DNA of 64,000 nt, from contig DATGIF010000019.1 of assembly GCA_035295845.1 (NCBI GenBank), positions 124,001-188,000 of the forward strand. Reading direction: 5' to 3'. The notes under the pieces were generated by a model. That model was not told the origin of the DNA, searched no databases, and saw nothing but the letters and a program-made list of their open reading frames with translations. This stretch comes from Palsa-892 sp035295845 (GTDB taxonomy: Bacteria; Pseudomonadota; Alphaproteobacteria; Rhizobiales; Xanthobacteraceae). The position numbers were made by a program, and so were the translations under genes. Numbering within the stretch: position 1 is the stretch's first letter; each line of letters begins with the position of its first letter. Positions 53,682 through 60,949 of this stretch are shown here, in pieces.

Positions 53682-53909
53682 ATGCGTAAACTCACGATGC
53701 TGCTGTCGTTTGCAGCCGTTGTTCTTGTAGCCGGACTGTTCGCGATGAACGCCAACGCCCAGACTTGGAAGAGCGGCGGCAATCTTGCGGCGACCCATAA
53801 CTATTCGCCGATCGAAAAAGCCGCCTGCTACGGCTGGGGCGCGAATTGCCCTCCCGGCCGCACCTGGGTTTGCCGCCCGGGCGGCTGCTGGTGCCGCCGC
53901 TGCTGGTAA
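53682..53909 (+). CDS. Cysteine-rich exported small protein, copy 2
   Basis: A 75-residue paralogue of the preceding gene: same signal peptide layout (ending NANA), YSPIEKAACYGWG, then NCPPGRTWVCRPGGCWCRRCW. All six cysteines and the aromatic positions are kept while the spacer differs, suggesting selection on the C-terminal motif. Strong ribosome binding site AAGGAGGAG; both genes have GGAACAAT ~60-70 bases upstream. Confidence 0.8.
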   Translation: MRKLTMLLSFAAVVLVAGLFAMNANAQTWKSGGNLAATHNYSPIEKAACYGWGANCPPGRTWVCRPGGCWCRRCW

Positions 53910-53953
53910 TCGGGCCAATTTCGTTCTGATAGCCTGATTTTCGTTTTTCGCGG

Positions 53954-53987
53954 AGGCCGCTCTCGCCGAGAGCGGCCTTTTCGTTTT
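53954..53987 (+). terminator. Rho-independent terminator after the second cysteine-rich gene
   Basis: AGGCCGCTCT-CGCCG-AGAGCGGCCT with tail TTTCGTTTTC, 45 bases after the stop. Confidence 0.88.
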
Positions 53988-54095
53988 CTCGCGCACGCGA
54001 AAAGTCCGGGGAATATGCGAGCTCTATTTTCCGAGCGAGCATTTCCTGCCCAAGCTACTCGTTCACCGTGACCGCGCGAATCATGGCGCGGCTTG

Positions 54096-54341
54096 CTACC
54101 GCTGCGGATCGAACCGGATGATTCCGAGAAGCCGGAGGACCCTTTCTCGTATCGCCCCCGCGTCGCGCTCACCGGACTTGGCGACCTCAATAACCATGAG
54201 GGCGACAAATTCAGTCATGCGATCGTCCGTTTCATTCGACAGTTCGAGTTGCTTGCAAACATCCTCGTAAGCCGAACACATCGCCTGAACCGTTTCAGGC
54301 TCGAATGAAACGCTATTCTTGAGCAATCGATAAATTGCCAT
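54096..54341 (-). CDS. Small conserved hypothetical protein, copy 2 of a three-member family
   Basis: An 81-residue protein with the same layout as the genes at 42.5 and 54.5 kb: VSFEPETVQAMCSAYEDVCKQL, then DDRMTEFVALMVIEVAKSGERD and AIRERVLRLLG. The opening MAIYRLLKN differs from MPIRPFLG of the other two. All-helical, no catalytic motif. Intact. Confidence 0.78.
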   Translation of the reverse strand: MAIYRLLKNSVSFEPETVQAMCSAYEDVCKQLELSNETDDRMTEFVALMVIEVAKSGERDAGAIRERVLRLLGIIRFDPQR

Positions 54342-54483
54342 TGGCGACTCCCCCGGCCGTCGCCTCGCTCGATTAGTTTATGCTATCGGGATAAGGCGGA
54401 ATCGTGGGTCGGGAATCCGACGAACCAATACCTAAGTGGGTCCCCGATTTTCTGAGCGAGCGTTTGTCCGACCACAAGGAGGC

Positions 54484-54727
54484 TCAACCGGTTTTCCGCT
54501 GAAAATATCTGAGTGCGGCCTCGTAAAGTTTTTCCGGGTCTGCCTCGCCGCCGTTGGCTCCAAATAATGATGTTAGCGACCGTGGTGGTCGCGGAATCCG
54601 CATGACCGGAGTTGAGGAATAATTCTTTGCAGGCGCGCTCGTAAGCTTCGCTCATCGCGCGTATCAGTTCAGGCTCATAAACCAAGTCGCCAAGGTAAGG
54701 TCGGATAGGCACGGCACGGCCCCGCAA
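54484..54727 (-). pseudogene. Copy 3 of the small-protein family, frameshifted
   Basis: The first frame encodes VPIRPYLGDLVYEPELIRAMS... up to TTTVANIII; the expected C-terminus GANGGEADPEKLYEAALRY and QRKTG then stop is found in another frame, so a small indel lies at about 54560-54568. Without it the protein would end at 54484; with it the first frame runs on to 54383 through unrelated sequence. The best start is GTG at 54712. Confidence 0.7.
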
Positions 54728-55143
54728 GGCGCTCCAGCCAAGAAAATTTTATTCAGGCGCCGCAGCTCGTCAATTTCAAAATTACCGATATGCGTGCGGA
54801 AACGCACACATCACGGCGTTTTGTCGTCGTTGGGGAATGTGAAAAAGCCCCGGCTTCGGGCGGGGGCCTAATGCCGGGGCATTGGTCAGGGGCGACCTGA
54901 GCCGCCTGCTGTTACGCGGGGTTGGGCTGGGGCGAGGCGGCTCGCGCGTTTAATTCGTGGTCCGCTGGATTGTTCCAATTTTTTTTCAGAGCGGCGGCCG
55001 CGCGGTGGGGGGAAGGATGGATGGGCGGGTGATCCGTATCCGAGCTGTCGCGGTGCGCGTGCCTCTTGGCCCGTTAGCAAGAACGTAAAATCAGCGAAGA
55101 ACAAAGAATCAGGCTCGATTGAAAAGGTATAAGCTGGTGGCGG
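54728..55143. other. Intergenic stretch with one hairpin, no convincing gene
   Basis: I see no credible coding frame; the leftward frame 54886-55152 has poor protein character. A perfect inverted repeat, GCCCCGGC (54847-54854) and GCCGGGGC (54873-54880), with an 18-base loop is present. A GGAACAAT-like element is on the minus strand near 54963, without a matching -10. Confidence 0.5.
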
Positions 55144-55284
55144 ATGAACCAATATTTGACCTACGCCATATTCGGCGGGTTAGCGATTGCCTTGCTAACC
55201 CACGCGGTACCGTTGTCTCTGCTCGTTGCAGCGGCTGTTGGATATCTGCTTCTCATTCTGTGGCAAAAGAATATGAGGGGGTAA
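55144..55284 (+). CDS. Possible 46-residue membrane protein
   Basis: ATG after GGTGGCGG opens a frame encoding MNQYLTYAIFGGLAIALL, then a second helix (LSLLVAAAVGYLLLILW) and a basic end (QKNMRG). Two membrane helices of normal length and charge bias support a real small protein; codon use is less GC-rich than that of its neighbours. Confidence 0.5.
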   Translation: MNQYLTYAIFGGLAIALLTHAVPLSLLVAAAVGYLLLILWQKNMRG

Positions 55285-55302
55285 GGCGTTTTCCCGCTGC
55301 GC

Positions 55303-55644
55303 TCACGGCCGCTTCGCGCAAATGAACACGATGTAATCCGCCGGGCCGTCGCAGCGCGCGGTGTTTTCGCCGATGCGCACGGGCGTCGCGGATTCGCGGC
55401 CGTTGAAGCCGCAATAAGCGTTGACCATGATCTCGTCGTCGTTGCAGCTCTGCTGCTCCAGCGGATTGTCGGCGCGCTTGGTGATGCGAAGCAGCGAGCC
55501 GGGCGGCCCGGCTTCTCCCTTGTCGCCGGGATCGCCCTTGTCGCCCTTCTCGCCTTTGTCGCCCTTGGGCCCTTGCGGCCCGGTGAAATAATCGCAGGCG
55601 CCGACGCTCAACGCCAACAACAGAATCCCAATGCCGCTGAGCAT
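55303..55644 (-). CDS. Collagen-like lipoprotein
   Basis: A 113-residue protein with lipobox LSVGAC after a short signal (IGILLLALSVGAC), followed by an uninterrupted run of nine Gly-X-Y triplets (GPQGPKGDKGEKG and on to GEAGPPG), then a globular C-terminus with cysteines (QQSCNDDEIMVNAYCGF, TARCDG, VFICAK). Bacterial collagen-like triplets form trimers when flanked by a trimerising domain; the C-terminal part could serve as one. Anchored in the outer or inner membrane. Confidence 0.8.
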   Translation of the reverse strand: MLSGIGILLLALSVGACDYFTGPQGPKGDKGEKGDKGDPGDKGEAGPPGSLLRITKRADNPLEQQSCNDDEIMVNAYCGFNGRESATPVRIGENTARCDGPADYIVFICAKRP

Positions 55645-55879
55645 GCTGCCCTCCTTGCCCGCGGCAGTCTTTAGGAGCCGCGCGCGGCGGCGGCAATCGC
55701 GGCGGCGAGTTACGCCGACGAAATAATGAGCACGCGCTGCCTATTCCCGCGGCCGCGGTGGGCTGTCGCGCGAATCGAACAAGCAAAATCAGACGGCCGT
55801 ACGCGGGACGCGAATCCCACGCACGCCGCCTGATTGTTGGGAAAGGAGCGGGCTTTTAGCGCGCTCCAAATGCGGCGCG

Positions 55880-56059
55880 TTACGAACCGCCGCCGCTTTC
55901 ACCCGCGCCGCGATCGGGAGCGGGGCCGCCCTGGTCATCCGGATTCCCCTGCTGGGAATAGCCGTTCGGCGGGGTCACCGGGCGGTAGGTTTGCGCCGAC
56001 GCCATCGCGCTGGTTGCGATGACGAGCGCGGAGGCGAGAATGATCTTCAGCTTCGTCAT
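55880..56059 (-). CDS. Small exported Pro/Gly-rich protein under an EcfG-type promoter
   Basis: ATG after GGAGGTACTC gives 59 residues: a signal peptide (KLKIILASALVIATSAMASA) and a disordered mature part (QTYRPVTPPNGYSQQG, then Asp/Gly/Pro). The start region is preceded by an exact GGAAC-N16-CGTT promoter 25-49 bases away. Likely a stress-induced periplasmic peptide; no family recognised. Confidence 0.65.
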   Translation of the reverse strand: MTKLKIILASALVIATSAMASAQTYRPVTPPNGYSQQGNPDDQGGPAPDRGAGESGGGS

Positions 56060-56083
56060 GAGTACCTCCTTTCTACGGAGGTC

Positions 56084-56108
56084 AACGAATGCCGCCGCGG
56101 ACTGTTCC
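56084..56108 (-). promoter_or_regulatory. EcfG-type (general stress sigma factor) promoter
   Basis: On the minus strand GGAAC and CGTT are separated by exactly 16 bases, matching the alphaproteobacterial EcfG consensus. It lies 24 bases before the small exported protein gene. Confidence 0.7.
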
Positions 56109-56224
56109 GATTTTTTCCCATTCGAATCGTGCCCGGCTTCAGCGCGCATCAAGATTGTTCCAACCAAAATAGCAGCGCTTCGAAATCTTCAAATCAGTTT
56201 CTCGCCTAGCAAGGGCGAAGCCGG

Positions 56225-57286
56225 CTAAAGGATCTGCCCGGAACTTCCCTTGAGCCAAGCCCGTAAACGCCGCGAAAAACTCAGCCGCGATGTTTCCTCG
56301 TCGGATTCCGTCTCCTCGCTCGCGGCGCCGAAATATTTCGCCACCACCTGCTTGACGATTTCGCCGATCAGCCGGTCGTTGATATGGCGGTGATCCCGCT
56401 CCCAGACGCCCGAGGTCGAAAGCATCACCGCCTCGAAGCTCGGGAAATAGTCGACGAAGGGCCGCTCGCTCACGATCTCCTGGCAGGCCGCGCGCAGGAC
56501 GCTTTTCGAATAAGTATTGGCGACAAGCACATCCTGATTGGTGAAGGTGGTGCGGAGCGGCACCGGCGACACCGTGATCAATACCTTGACCTTCGGATTG
56601 TGCTTGCGAACGATGTCGATCGCCGCCAGCAAATCGGCCTTGCACTCATCGTGATCGAGCACGCGCAATTCGTAGCGCACGGGATCGAGGAGCTTGCCGT
56701 CGTAGAACGGCGCCGAGTTGGTGTAGTAGCTCTGCTCGAGGTCATACCAGGCTTCCACCAGCCCCGGCGTCATCAAGAGGCATTCCGCGCGGAAGGCCGT
56801 GGCGTAGAGCTCGTAGAGTTCGCGGCGCCGCTCGAGAAAGCGCTCATAGGTGACCGGCAGCGAGCCGGAGAGGCTGAGGTCTACCACCTTGCCGTTGCCG
56901 AGACGGAACAGAAGCTTTTCGCAGTCTGCCTCGTTCACCTTGCCGTCGCGGACGAAAATGCTGGCCATCCATTCCAGCGTCTGGCGGAAGGCCGGCGGCG
57001 TGAACAGGCTGAGCACGTGATTGTCGCGTTCGCCCTTGTGCTCGGATTGCGGAATCTTGAATTCGAGCGGCGGCACGCGGCAGCCGAATTTCACCAAATT
57101 TTCTTCGATGTTGCGCGCGAAACAACTGCCCATGGTGAGCACCGTGTCGCTGCGGTTGAGCGAGAAGGTCTGTGGTGATTGCGGAAACACGCGGCCGCGC
57201 TTCAAGCGGTCGCGCGCCACCCGCCAGGTGGCGATCGGCTTCCTGAAATTATGGTCGGCCTCGGTAGCCGGAATTCGTAGGGTCAT
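56225..57286 (-). CDS. GSCFA-domain protein
   Basis: A 353-residue protein with the defining motif TMGSCFARNIEENL near residue 52 and the conserved segments WYDLEQSYYTNSAPFYDG and VLITVSPVPLRTTFTN (each under 20 residues). GSCFA proteins have an SGNH-hydrolase-like fold and are found in capsule or surface-sugar contexts; no such genes adjoin here. The catalytic-type serine and a late DRHIN motif (RDHRHINDRLIGE) are visible. Activity unproven. Confidence 0.88.
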   Translation of the reverse strand: MTLRIPATEADHNFRKPIATWRVARDRLKRGRVFPQSPQTFSLNRSDTVLTMGSCFARNIEENLVKFGCRVPPLEFKIPQSEHKGERDNHVLSLFTPPAFRQTLEWMASIFVRDGKVNEADCEKLLFRLGNGKVVDLSLSGSLPVTYERFLERRRELYELYATAFRAECLLMTPGLVEAWYDLEQSYYTNSAPFYDGKLLDPVRYELRVLDHDECKADLLAAIDIVRKHNPKVKVLITVSPVPLRTTFTNQDVLVANTYSKSVLRAACQEIVSERPFVDYFPSFEAVMLSTSGVWERDHRHINDRLIGEIVKQVVAKYFGAASEETESDEETSRLSFSRRLRAWLKGSSGQIL

Positions 57287-57716
57287 GATACGCGCCGGAA
57301 TTCAGCAGGAACGGCTAATCTTGCGCCGCGAACCGTGTCCGCGTCGATCGCGGAACACGCGCGGCATTTCAGCCCGAACCAAATCCTGAGGCCCATTGCT
57401 GGCAACCCCTTTGCGCCCTCTACAGGCGCCGCCCCACGCCACGTCTAGCGTAGTGCAGGCATAACTTCGACGGCAAACCGACTGGGAATAATGAAAATTC
57501 CGCCGCGAAGGCAAATGACGGCCAGATGACAGAAACGAAAGGGTGCCAAGTGCCCGCGAGCGCGGCAAAAAACGCGATTAACGACGTTACTGTTTTGCGA
57601 GCGGTATTTCCTTACACCAAGCTTACAACCGCGGAACCCCGAGCATCTATCCTCGAGTATAACGCGGCGCTGACCGCTATGTGGAAATGGAATGACTTGA
57701 TAAATTTTCGGGGGCT
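57287..57716. other. Non-coding or decayed stretch
   Basis: No convincing gene. Base composition is more A/T-rich than in the rest of the window (especially 57530-57720), and the only rightward frame (57526-57753) has no ribosome binding site or protein-like pattern. It borders a fragment of a regulator gene, so this may be old inserted or decaying DNA. Confidence 0.5.
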
Positions 57717-57857
57717 TTATTTTTGCTTCTTCTTACGCCCTTTTGCTCTCTGAAATTCCAATCTGACGCCGGGTCCGGCAATCGCGTCCGCGTCAATGAA
57801 ACGAACTCCAGCTGCTTCGAGAGCCTGTTTGATCCGAAGTTGAGTTGGTACTGCTCG
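57717..57857 (-). pseudogene. C-terminal fragment of an XRE-type regulator
   Basis: Leftward, a frame not linked to any start codon encodes LRIKQALEAAGVRFIDAD, then IAGPGVRLEFQRAKG and a lysine-rich end. This is the typical tail (ALEAAGV-FID...GPGVRL) of Rhizobiales helix-turn-helix regulators. A stop codon lies just upstream in frame and the helix-turn-helix part is absent, so it is a remnant. Confidence 0.45.
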
Positions 57858-58003
57858 CGCTCACCTTACGGCGGATTGACAGCTCGAGTGGCGAGGCGGT
57901 GCCCGCGCGCTAGCGAATGCGCGGCTGCGGCCAGGGTGAATGCGCCCTTACCGGATTGCCGGGCGCGCGCGGATCGATTTGCGGGCGAAAACCCGAAAAT
58001 TCG

Positions 58004-58513
58004 CTACTGCGCGGCGCTCCACTTCTTGAAGTCTTCCTCCGATACGGTCGGCAGCTTCTTCACGAAGGCGACGATCGACCAGATTTCCTTGTCCTCGAGG
58101 CCCGCCTTCTGGAAGCTCGGCATGCCGGTCATTTTGATGCCGTTCTTGACCACGAAGAAAAGCTGCGAAGGCTCGCGCGCCTTGCTCACTTCGGTAAGGT
58201 CCGGCGGATCGGGGTTCAGGCCTTCCGAGAACTTTTTCCATTCCGCGCCCGGCGCGCCGTGGCAGAAGACGCAGCCTTGGGTCGCGTAGATCTTGGCGCC
58301 GGCCTGCACGATCGCCGGATCGTCGAGATTGACCGAAGGCGTCACCCCCGCGTGCCGCGTGATCGAGGCCGCGCGCACCTTGATTAGCGCCCAGTTGACG
58401 ATACCGGGGTCCGCCTCGGTTGCCGCCACGTTGAAGAATCCGCCGAAGAAAAAGACCGCCGCGCCGACGGCGCCGACGATCGCAAGCGCTCCAATGAGGG
58501 CCAAGAGGCGCAT
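58004..58513 (-). CDS. Membrane-anchored monohaem cytochrome c
   Basis: The 169-residue protein has one N-terminal membrane helix (LLALIGALAIVGAVGAAVFFF), which may be an uncleaved anchor, and a class I cytochrome domain: haem motif CVFCH, then DPPDLTEVSKAREPSQLFFVVKNGI, and the distal ligand region MTGMPSF. Electron carrier facing the periplasm; partner unknown. ATG follows AGGGAGAAAC. Confidence 0.88.
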   Translation of the reverse strand: MRLLALIGALAIVGAVGAAVFFFGGFFNVAATEADPGIVNWALIKVRAASITRHAGVTPSVNLDDPAIVQAGAKIYATQGCVFCHGAPGAEWKKFSEGLNPDPPDLTEVSKAREPSQLFFVVKNGIKMTGMPSFQKAGLEDKEIWSIVAFVKKLPTVSEEDFKKWSAAQ

Positions 58514-58652
58514 GAGTTTCTCCCTGGTCGCGAGGCTGAAGCCTAGTCAATCGCGGGATGGAAGGAAAGTTCTCGCCTTTTGGGGGCGAGGGTTCGATGC
58601 GTTTTTATAGACTCGGCGACAAGCCGCTTTATTCCCACGCCGGAAGCGCGGC

Positions 58653-58817
58653 TTAAATTCGGCCCATCAATACGAGGATCAGGAGAATAATAATCACCAG
58701 GCCGAGGCCCCCGCCGCCATAATAGCCGGTTCCATAGAACGGACCGCCGCCAAGGCCGCTGAAGCCGCCGAGCAGCGCGATGATCAGGATGATGAGAAGA
58801 AGCGTGCCTAACGACAT
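58653..58817 (-). CDS. DUF3309-type small membrane protein
   Basis: Fifty-four residues: MSLGTLLLIILIIALLGGF, a Gly/Tyr-rich middle (GGGPFYGTGYYGGGG) and a second helix ending LLILVLMGRI. This order is that of DUF3309 proteins, abundant and often stress-induced in Rhizobiales. It is downstream of the 29-residue gene, both behind one EcfG-type promoter. Confidence 0.75.
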   Translation of the reverse strand: MSLGTLLLIILIIALLGGFSGLGGGPFYGTGYYGGGGLGLVIIILLILVLMGRI

Positions 58818-58850
58818 TTGCCGGGCCCCTATGTGCGATGCAGCGTGCGA

Positions 58851-58940
58851 TCAGTAGGCCCACGCGTTGAGCGCAAGCATGAGAATGTAGAGGCCGCCAA
58901 GCGCCAGTCCAAAAATCTGGGCGATCGTCGCATCGCTCAT
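58851..58940 (-). CDS. 29-residue single-helix membrane peptide
   Basis: An ATG seven bases after GGGAGG opens MSDATIAQIFGLALGGLYILMLALNAWAY, a single hydrophobic helix (quoted in part: IFGLALGGLYILMLAL). The same frame is open upstream, but the ribosome binding site and the promoter at 58996-59020 fit this short form. Followed by the DUF3309-type gene after 33 bases. Confidence 0.6.
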   Translation of the reverse strand: MSDATIAQIFGLALGGLYILMLALNAWAY

Positions 58941-58995
58941 CCCAGCCTCCCGTTGCCTCCGAGCTAACTCTGAATTCGTCGTAGCTCGCGCCATC

Positions 58996-59020
58996 AACGT
59001 GACGAGGTTCGCGAGGTTCC
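58996..59020 (-). promoter_or_regulatory. EcfG-type promoter before the 29-residue gene
   Basis: GGAAC-N16-CGTT on the minus strand, 56 bases before the ATG. Exact match to the consensus with the preferred spacing. Confidence 0.7.
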
Positions 59021-59148
59021 GCGTTCGGGCGAATTTTTGTGTTGGCATCGAGCCGGTAAGCGCGCTACCCGTCATATGGGTCGGCGAACGCGAGCGCCGC
59101 TTGCTGCGCCCTTGGCCGAATCGATTCCGCTGTCGAGAAGCGCGGCCA

Positions 59149-59173
59149 GGAACCAATTTATTGGGCCGGCGTT
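59149..59173 (+). promoter_or_regulatory. EcfG-type promoter before the DUF6496 gene
   Basis: GGAAC at 59149-59153 and CGTT at 59170-59173, exactly 16 bases apart, 77 bases before the ATG. Confidence 0.7.
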
Positions 59174-59250
59174 TTCTCAAAAATTCGACCTCTTCCATCG
59201 GGTCGCTCCGCGCGTGAAGCGGCGTACATTGCCGGCAGGAGGAATTCCCC

Positions 59251-59442
59251 ATGGCACGCAGATATTCGAAATCCGCTTCCAAGGACGTGAAGCGCGAGAT
59301 GCATAAATTCAAGCGCGGGACATTGAAGAGCGGCAAGGGCGGGCGCGGCGGCACGGTCAAAAGCCGCAAGCAGGCGATCGCCATCGGCCTTTCGGAGGCG
59401 CGCAAGGAAGGAAAGCGGGTGCCGCGGCGGCGCCGGCGCTAG
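59251..59442 (+). CDS. DUF6496 small basic protein
   Basis: A 63-residue protein after AGGAGGAATTCCCC. It starts ARRYSKSASKDVKREMHKF and carries the family core KSRKQAIAIGLSEARKEGK, ending in an Arg run. DUF6496 proteins are basic, probably nucleic-acid binding and stress-linked. An EcfG-type promoter stands upstream. Its stop overlaps the end of the convergent membrane-protein gene by four bases. Confidence 0.82.
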   Translation: MARRYSKSASKDVKREMHKFKRGTLKSGKGGRGGTVKSRKQAIAIGLSEARKEGKRVPRRRRR

Positions 59443-59600
59443 AACACCGCGAGATATTTCAGCATCGAAATAATGCCGAGGATAATGACGATCACGCGGA
59501 TGATCTGTTGCGTGCGGCCGTCAACGGGCAGCATATTGACGAAGTAGAGGATGAGAATAATGACCAGAAACGTGATCAGAATGCTGATGAGAACGTCCAT
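59439..59600 (-). CDS. Thivi_2564-like small membrane protein
   Basis: The 53-residue product has two helices (LISILITFLVIILILYFVNM and IIRVIVIILGIISMLKYL) joined by LPVDGRTQQ, the layout of the Thivi_2564 family. ATG after GAGGGGCTGCC. The promoter overlaps the terminator of the upstream Crp/Fnr gene (see findings). Confidence 0.7.
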   Translation of the reverse strand: MDVLISILITFLVIILILYFVNMLPVDGRTQQIIRVIVIILGIISMLKYLAVF

Positions 59601-59627
59601 TGGCAGCCCCTCTTTCGAATAGTGCGC

Positions 59628-59664
59628 AAAAAACGCGGGCCGGAAGCGAAAGTTCCGGCCCGCG
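59628..59664 (-). terminator. Terminator of the Crp/Fnr gene, overlapping an EcfG-type promoter match
   Basis: A perfect 12-bp stem (positions 59634-59645 and 59653-59664) with a seven-base loop runs into TTTTTT on the minus strand, nine bases after the Crp/Fnr stop. GGAAC (59652-59656) and CGTT (59632-59635) are inside it, spaced 16 bases. Confidence 0.85.
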
Positions 59665-59672
59665 CATTGGCG

Positions 59673-60380
59673 TCAGTGATGGCGTGGCAGCGTTTCCTCC
59701 ATGAATTTCCGCACCGCGCCGTAACATTCGCAGGCGCATTCCTCCATGCCTTCGCGATCGAGGATCTGGATGCGGCCGCGCGAGTATGTGATCAGGCCCG
59801 CATGTTGCAGTTCATGCGCGGCGACCGAGACCGAGCTTCGCCGCACGCCGAGCATGTGCGAAATCGTCTCCTGCGTCAGCGAAAACTCGTCGGTCTCGGC
59901 GAAATCGTGAAAGTGCAGGAGCCAGCGGCAGAGCCGCGCGGCGACGCTGTGCAGCGCGTGGCAGGCGCTTGATTGGTTGGCCTGCATCGTGAGGACGGCC
60001 TCGTAGCGGCGCATCGCATCGTGGAAATTCATGCTCTTGCTGCAAGCCTCGACTAGGATGGACGAGGGGACGGCAAGCGCTCGCCCGTCCAGCTGCACCA
60101 CGGTCTGCGTGATCGCGGTGTCGGTGATGACCGCGGCCGAGCCGCCGACCACGCCCTCGCGGCCGATGGCGGCGGTTTCGATGGCGTCGCCTTCATCCGT
60201 CATCATCAGGCTCGAGACCATGCCGGAGAGCGGAAAGTAAACCTTTTCGATGCGCGAACGCTGCGAATGCAGAACGTCGCCCGTGTGCATTTCGACGCTT
60301 TTCAGGTTCTTCTCGATGAGCGCGAGTTCGGCGGGATCAAGATTCTGCAATAATCGATTGCGCGTAATATCGTTTCGCAT
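59673..60380 (-). CDS. Crp/Fnr-family transcriptional regulator
   Basis: From MRNDITRNRLLQ the product has 235 residues, preceded by AGGAGG; a longer start at 60440 is unlikely. N-terminal cyclic-nucleotide-binding-type beta-roll (EKVYFPLSGMVSSLMM, GREGVVGGSAAV), dimer helix, and HTH (LTQETISHMLGVRRSSVSVAAHELQHAGLI). The N-terminal cysteines of oxygen-sensing Fnr are missing; clustered cysteines occur only near the C-terminus (MEECACECYG). This type responds to unknown signals in Rhizobiales. Confidence 0.9.
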   Translation of the reverse strand: MRNDITRNRLLQNLDPAELALIEKNLKSVEMHTGDVLHSQRSRIEKVYFPLSGMVSSLMMTDEGDAIETAAIGREGVVGGSAAVITDTAITQTVVQLDGRALAVPSSILVEACSKSMNFHDAMRRYEAVLTMQANQSSACHALHSVAARLCRWLLHFHDFAETDEFSLTQETISHMLGVRRSSVSVAAHELQHAGLITYSRGRIQILDREGMEECACECYGAVRKFMEETLPRHH

Positions 60381-60684
60381 CGTTGCCTCCTCTTTCCCGT
60401 TGCTCCTTTCTCGGGGCGCAATAAGCCGCCCTTCGCCCAAGCGGCGGCGGCGCTGCTTTTTGCCGGGTACGCTCGCCCCGGACGGGGCGACTCAGGGACT
60501 TAGTTGAGGCTTCCCAGCAGCCTCTGGCCTCAGTCGTGGCTGACTCAGCCACGCCGATTCAATGCTTTGTGGGCGCAAAAGTTCCAAATTTTGTGCGCGA
60601 GCGTACAGACGGCCGGAGTTTTCGATGATTTCCTCGGCTCGAAATACTGGCTCAAAAGAAAAGGCCCTTTTGCGGGGAATCGGG
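60381..60684. other. Intergenic region between divergent genes, with a palindrome
   Basis: No gene seen. A perfect 8-1-8 palindrome, GTGGCTGA-C-TCAGCCAC, lies at 60536-60552, and GACTCAG is repeated nearby. It could hold the operators of the Crp/Fnr gene or of the rightward zinc-ribbon gene. A weak GGAAC-N16-CATT match is on the minus strand near 60595. Confidence 0.45.
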
Positions 60685-60945
60685 ATGGGTGTCATCGTTA
60701 TTCGATGCCCGAAGAGCGGCGAAGAAATCTCCACCGGCATCGAGATCGAGCCGGAAGGACTTCTTCGGCTGCCGCCGGTGACAAGCGAAACCGTATGTCC
60801 GCTTTGCGGCGAAGTGCATGCTTGGCGCCCGCGGCAGGCGCGCGTCGCCGAGCTTCCGATCGAGAAAATCTGCGTGGCCCGGGCGGCAATGGCAAAATCC
60901 GGCAACGACAGCCCCGACGAATCGACGCCGCTCGAAGGCGCCTGA
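60685..60945 (+). CDS. Small protein with possible zinc site
   Basis: ATG gives 86 residues (frame open upstream without support). MGVIVIRCPKSGEEISTGIE and ETVCPLCGEVHAWRP supply a Cys...CPLC-H set reminiscent of a degenerate zinc ribbon. The tail is acidic. Common as a hypothetical protein in Bradyrhizobium-like genomes; no function known. Confidence 0.72.
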   Translation: MGVIVIRCPKSGEEISTGIEIEPEGLLRLPPVTSETVCPLCGEVHAWRPRQARVAELPIEKICVARAAMAKSGNDSPDESTPLEGA

Positions 60946-60949
60946 CGGC

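Noticed and set aside
57526..57753. Rightward 75-residue frame in the A/T-rich stretch
   Set aside because: No ribosome binding site, no protein-like pattern, and overlaps the regulator remnant.
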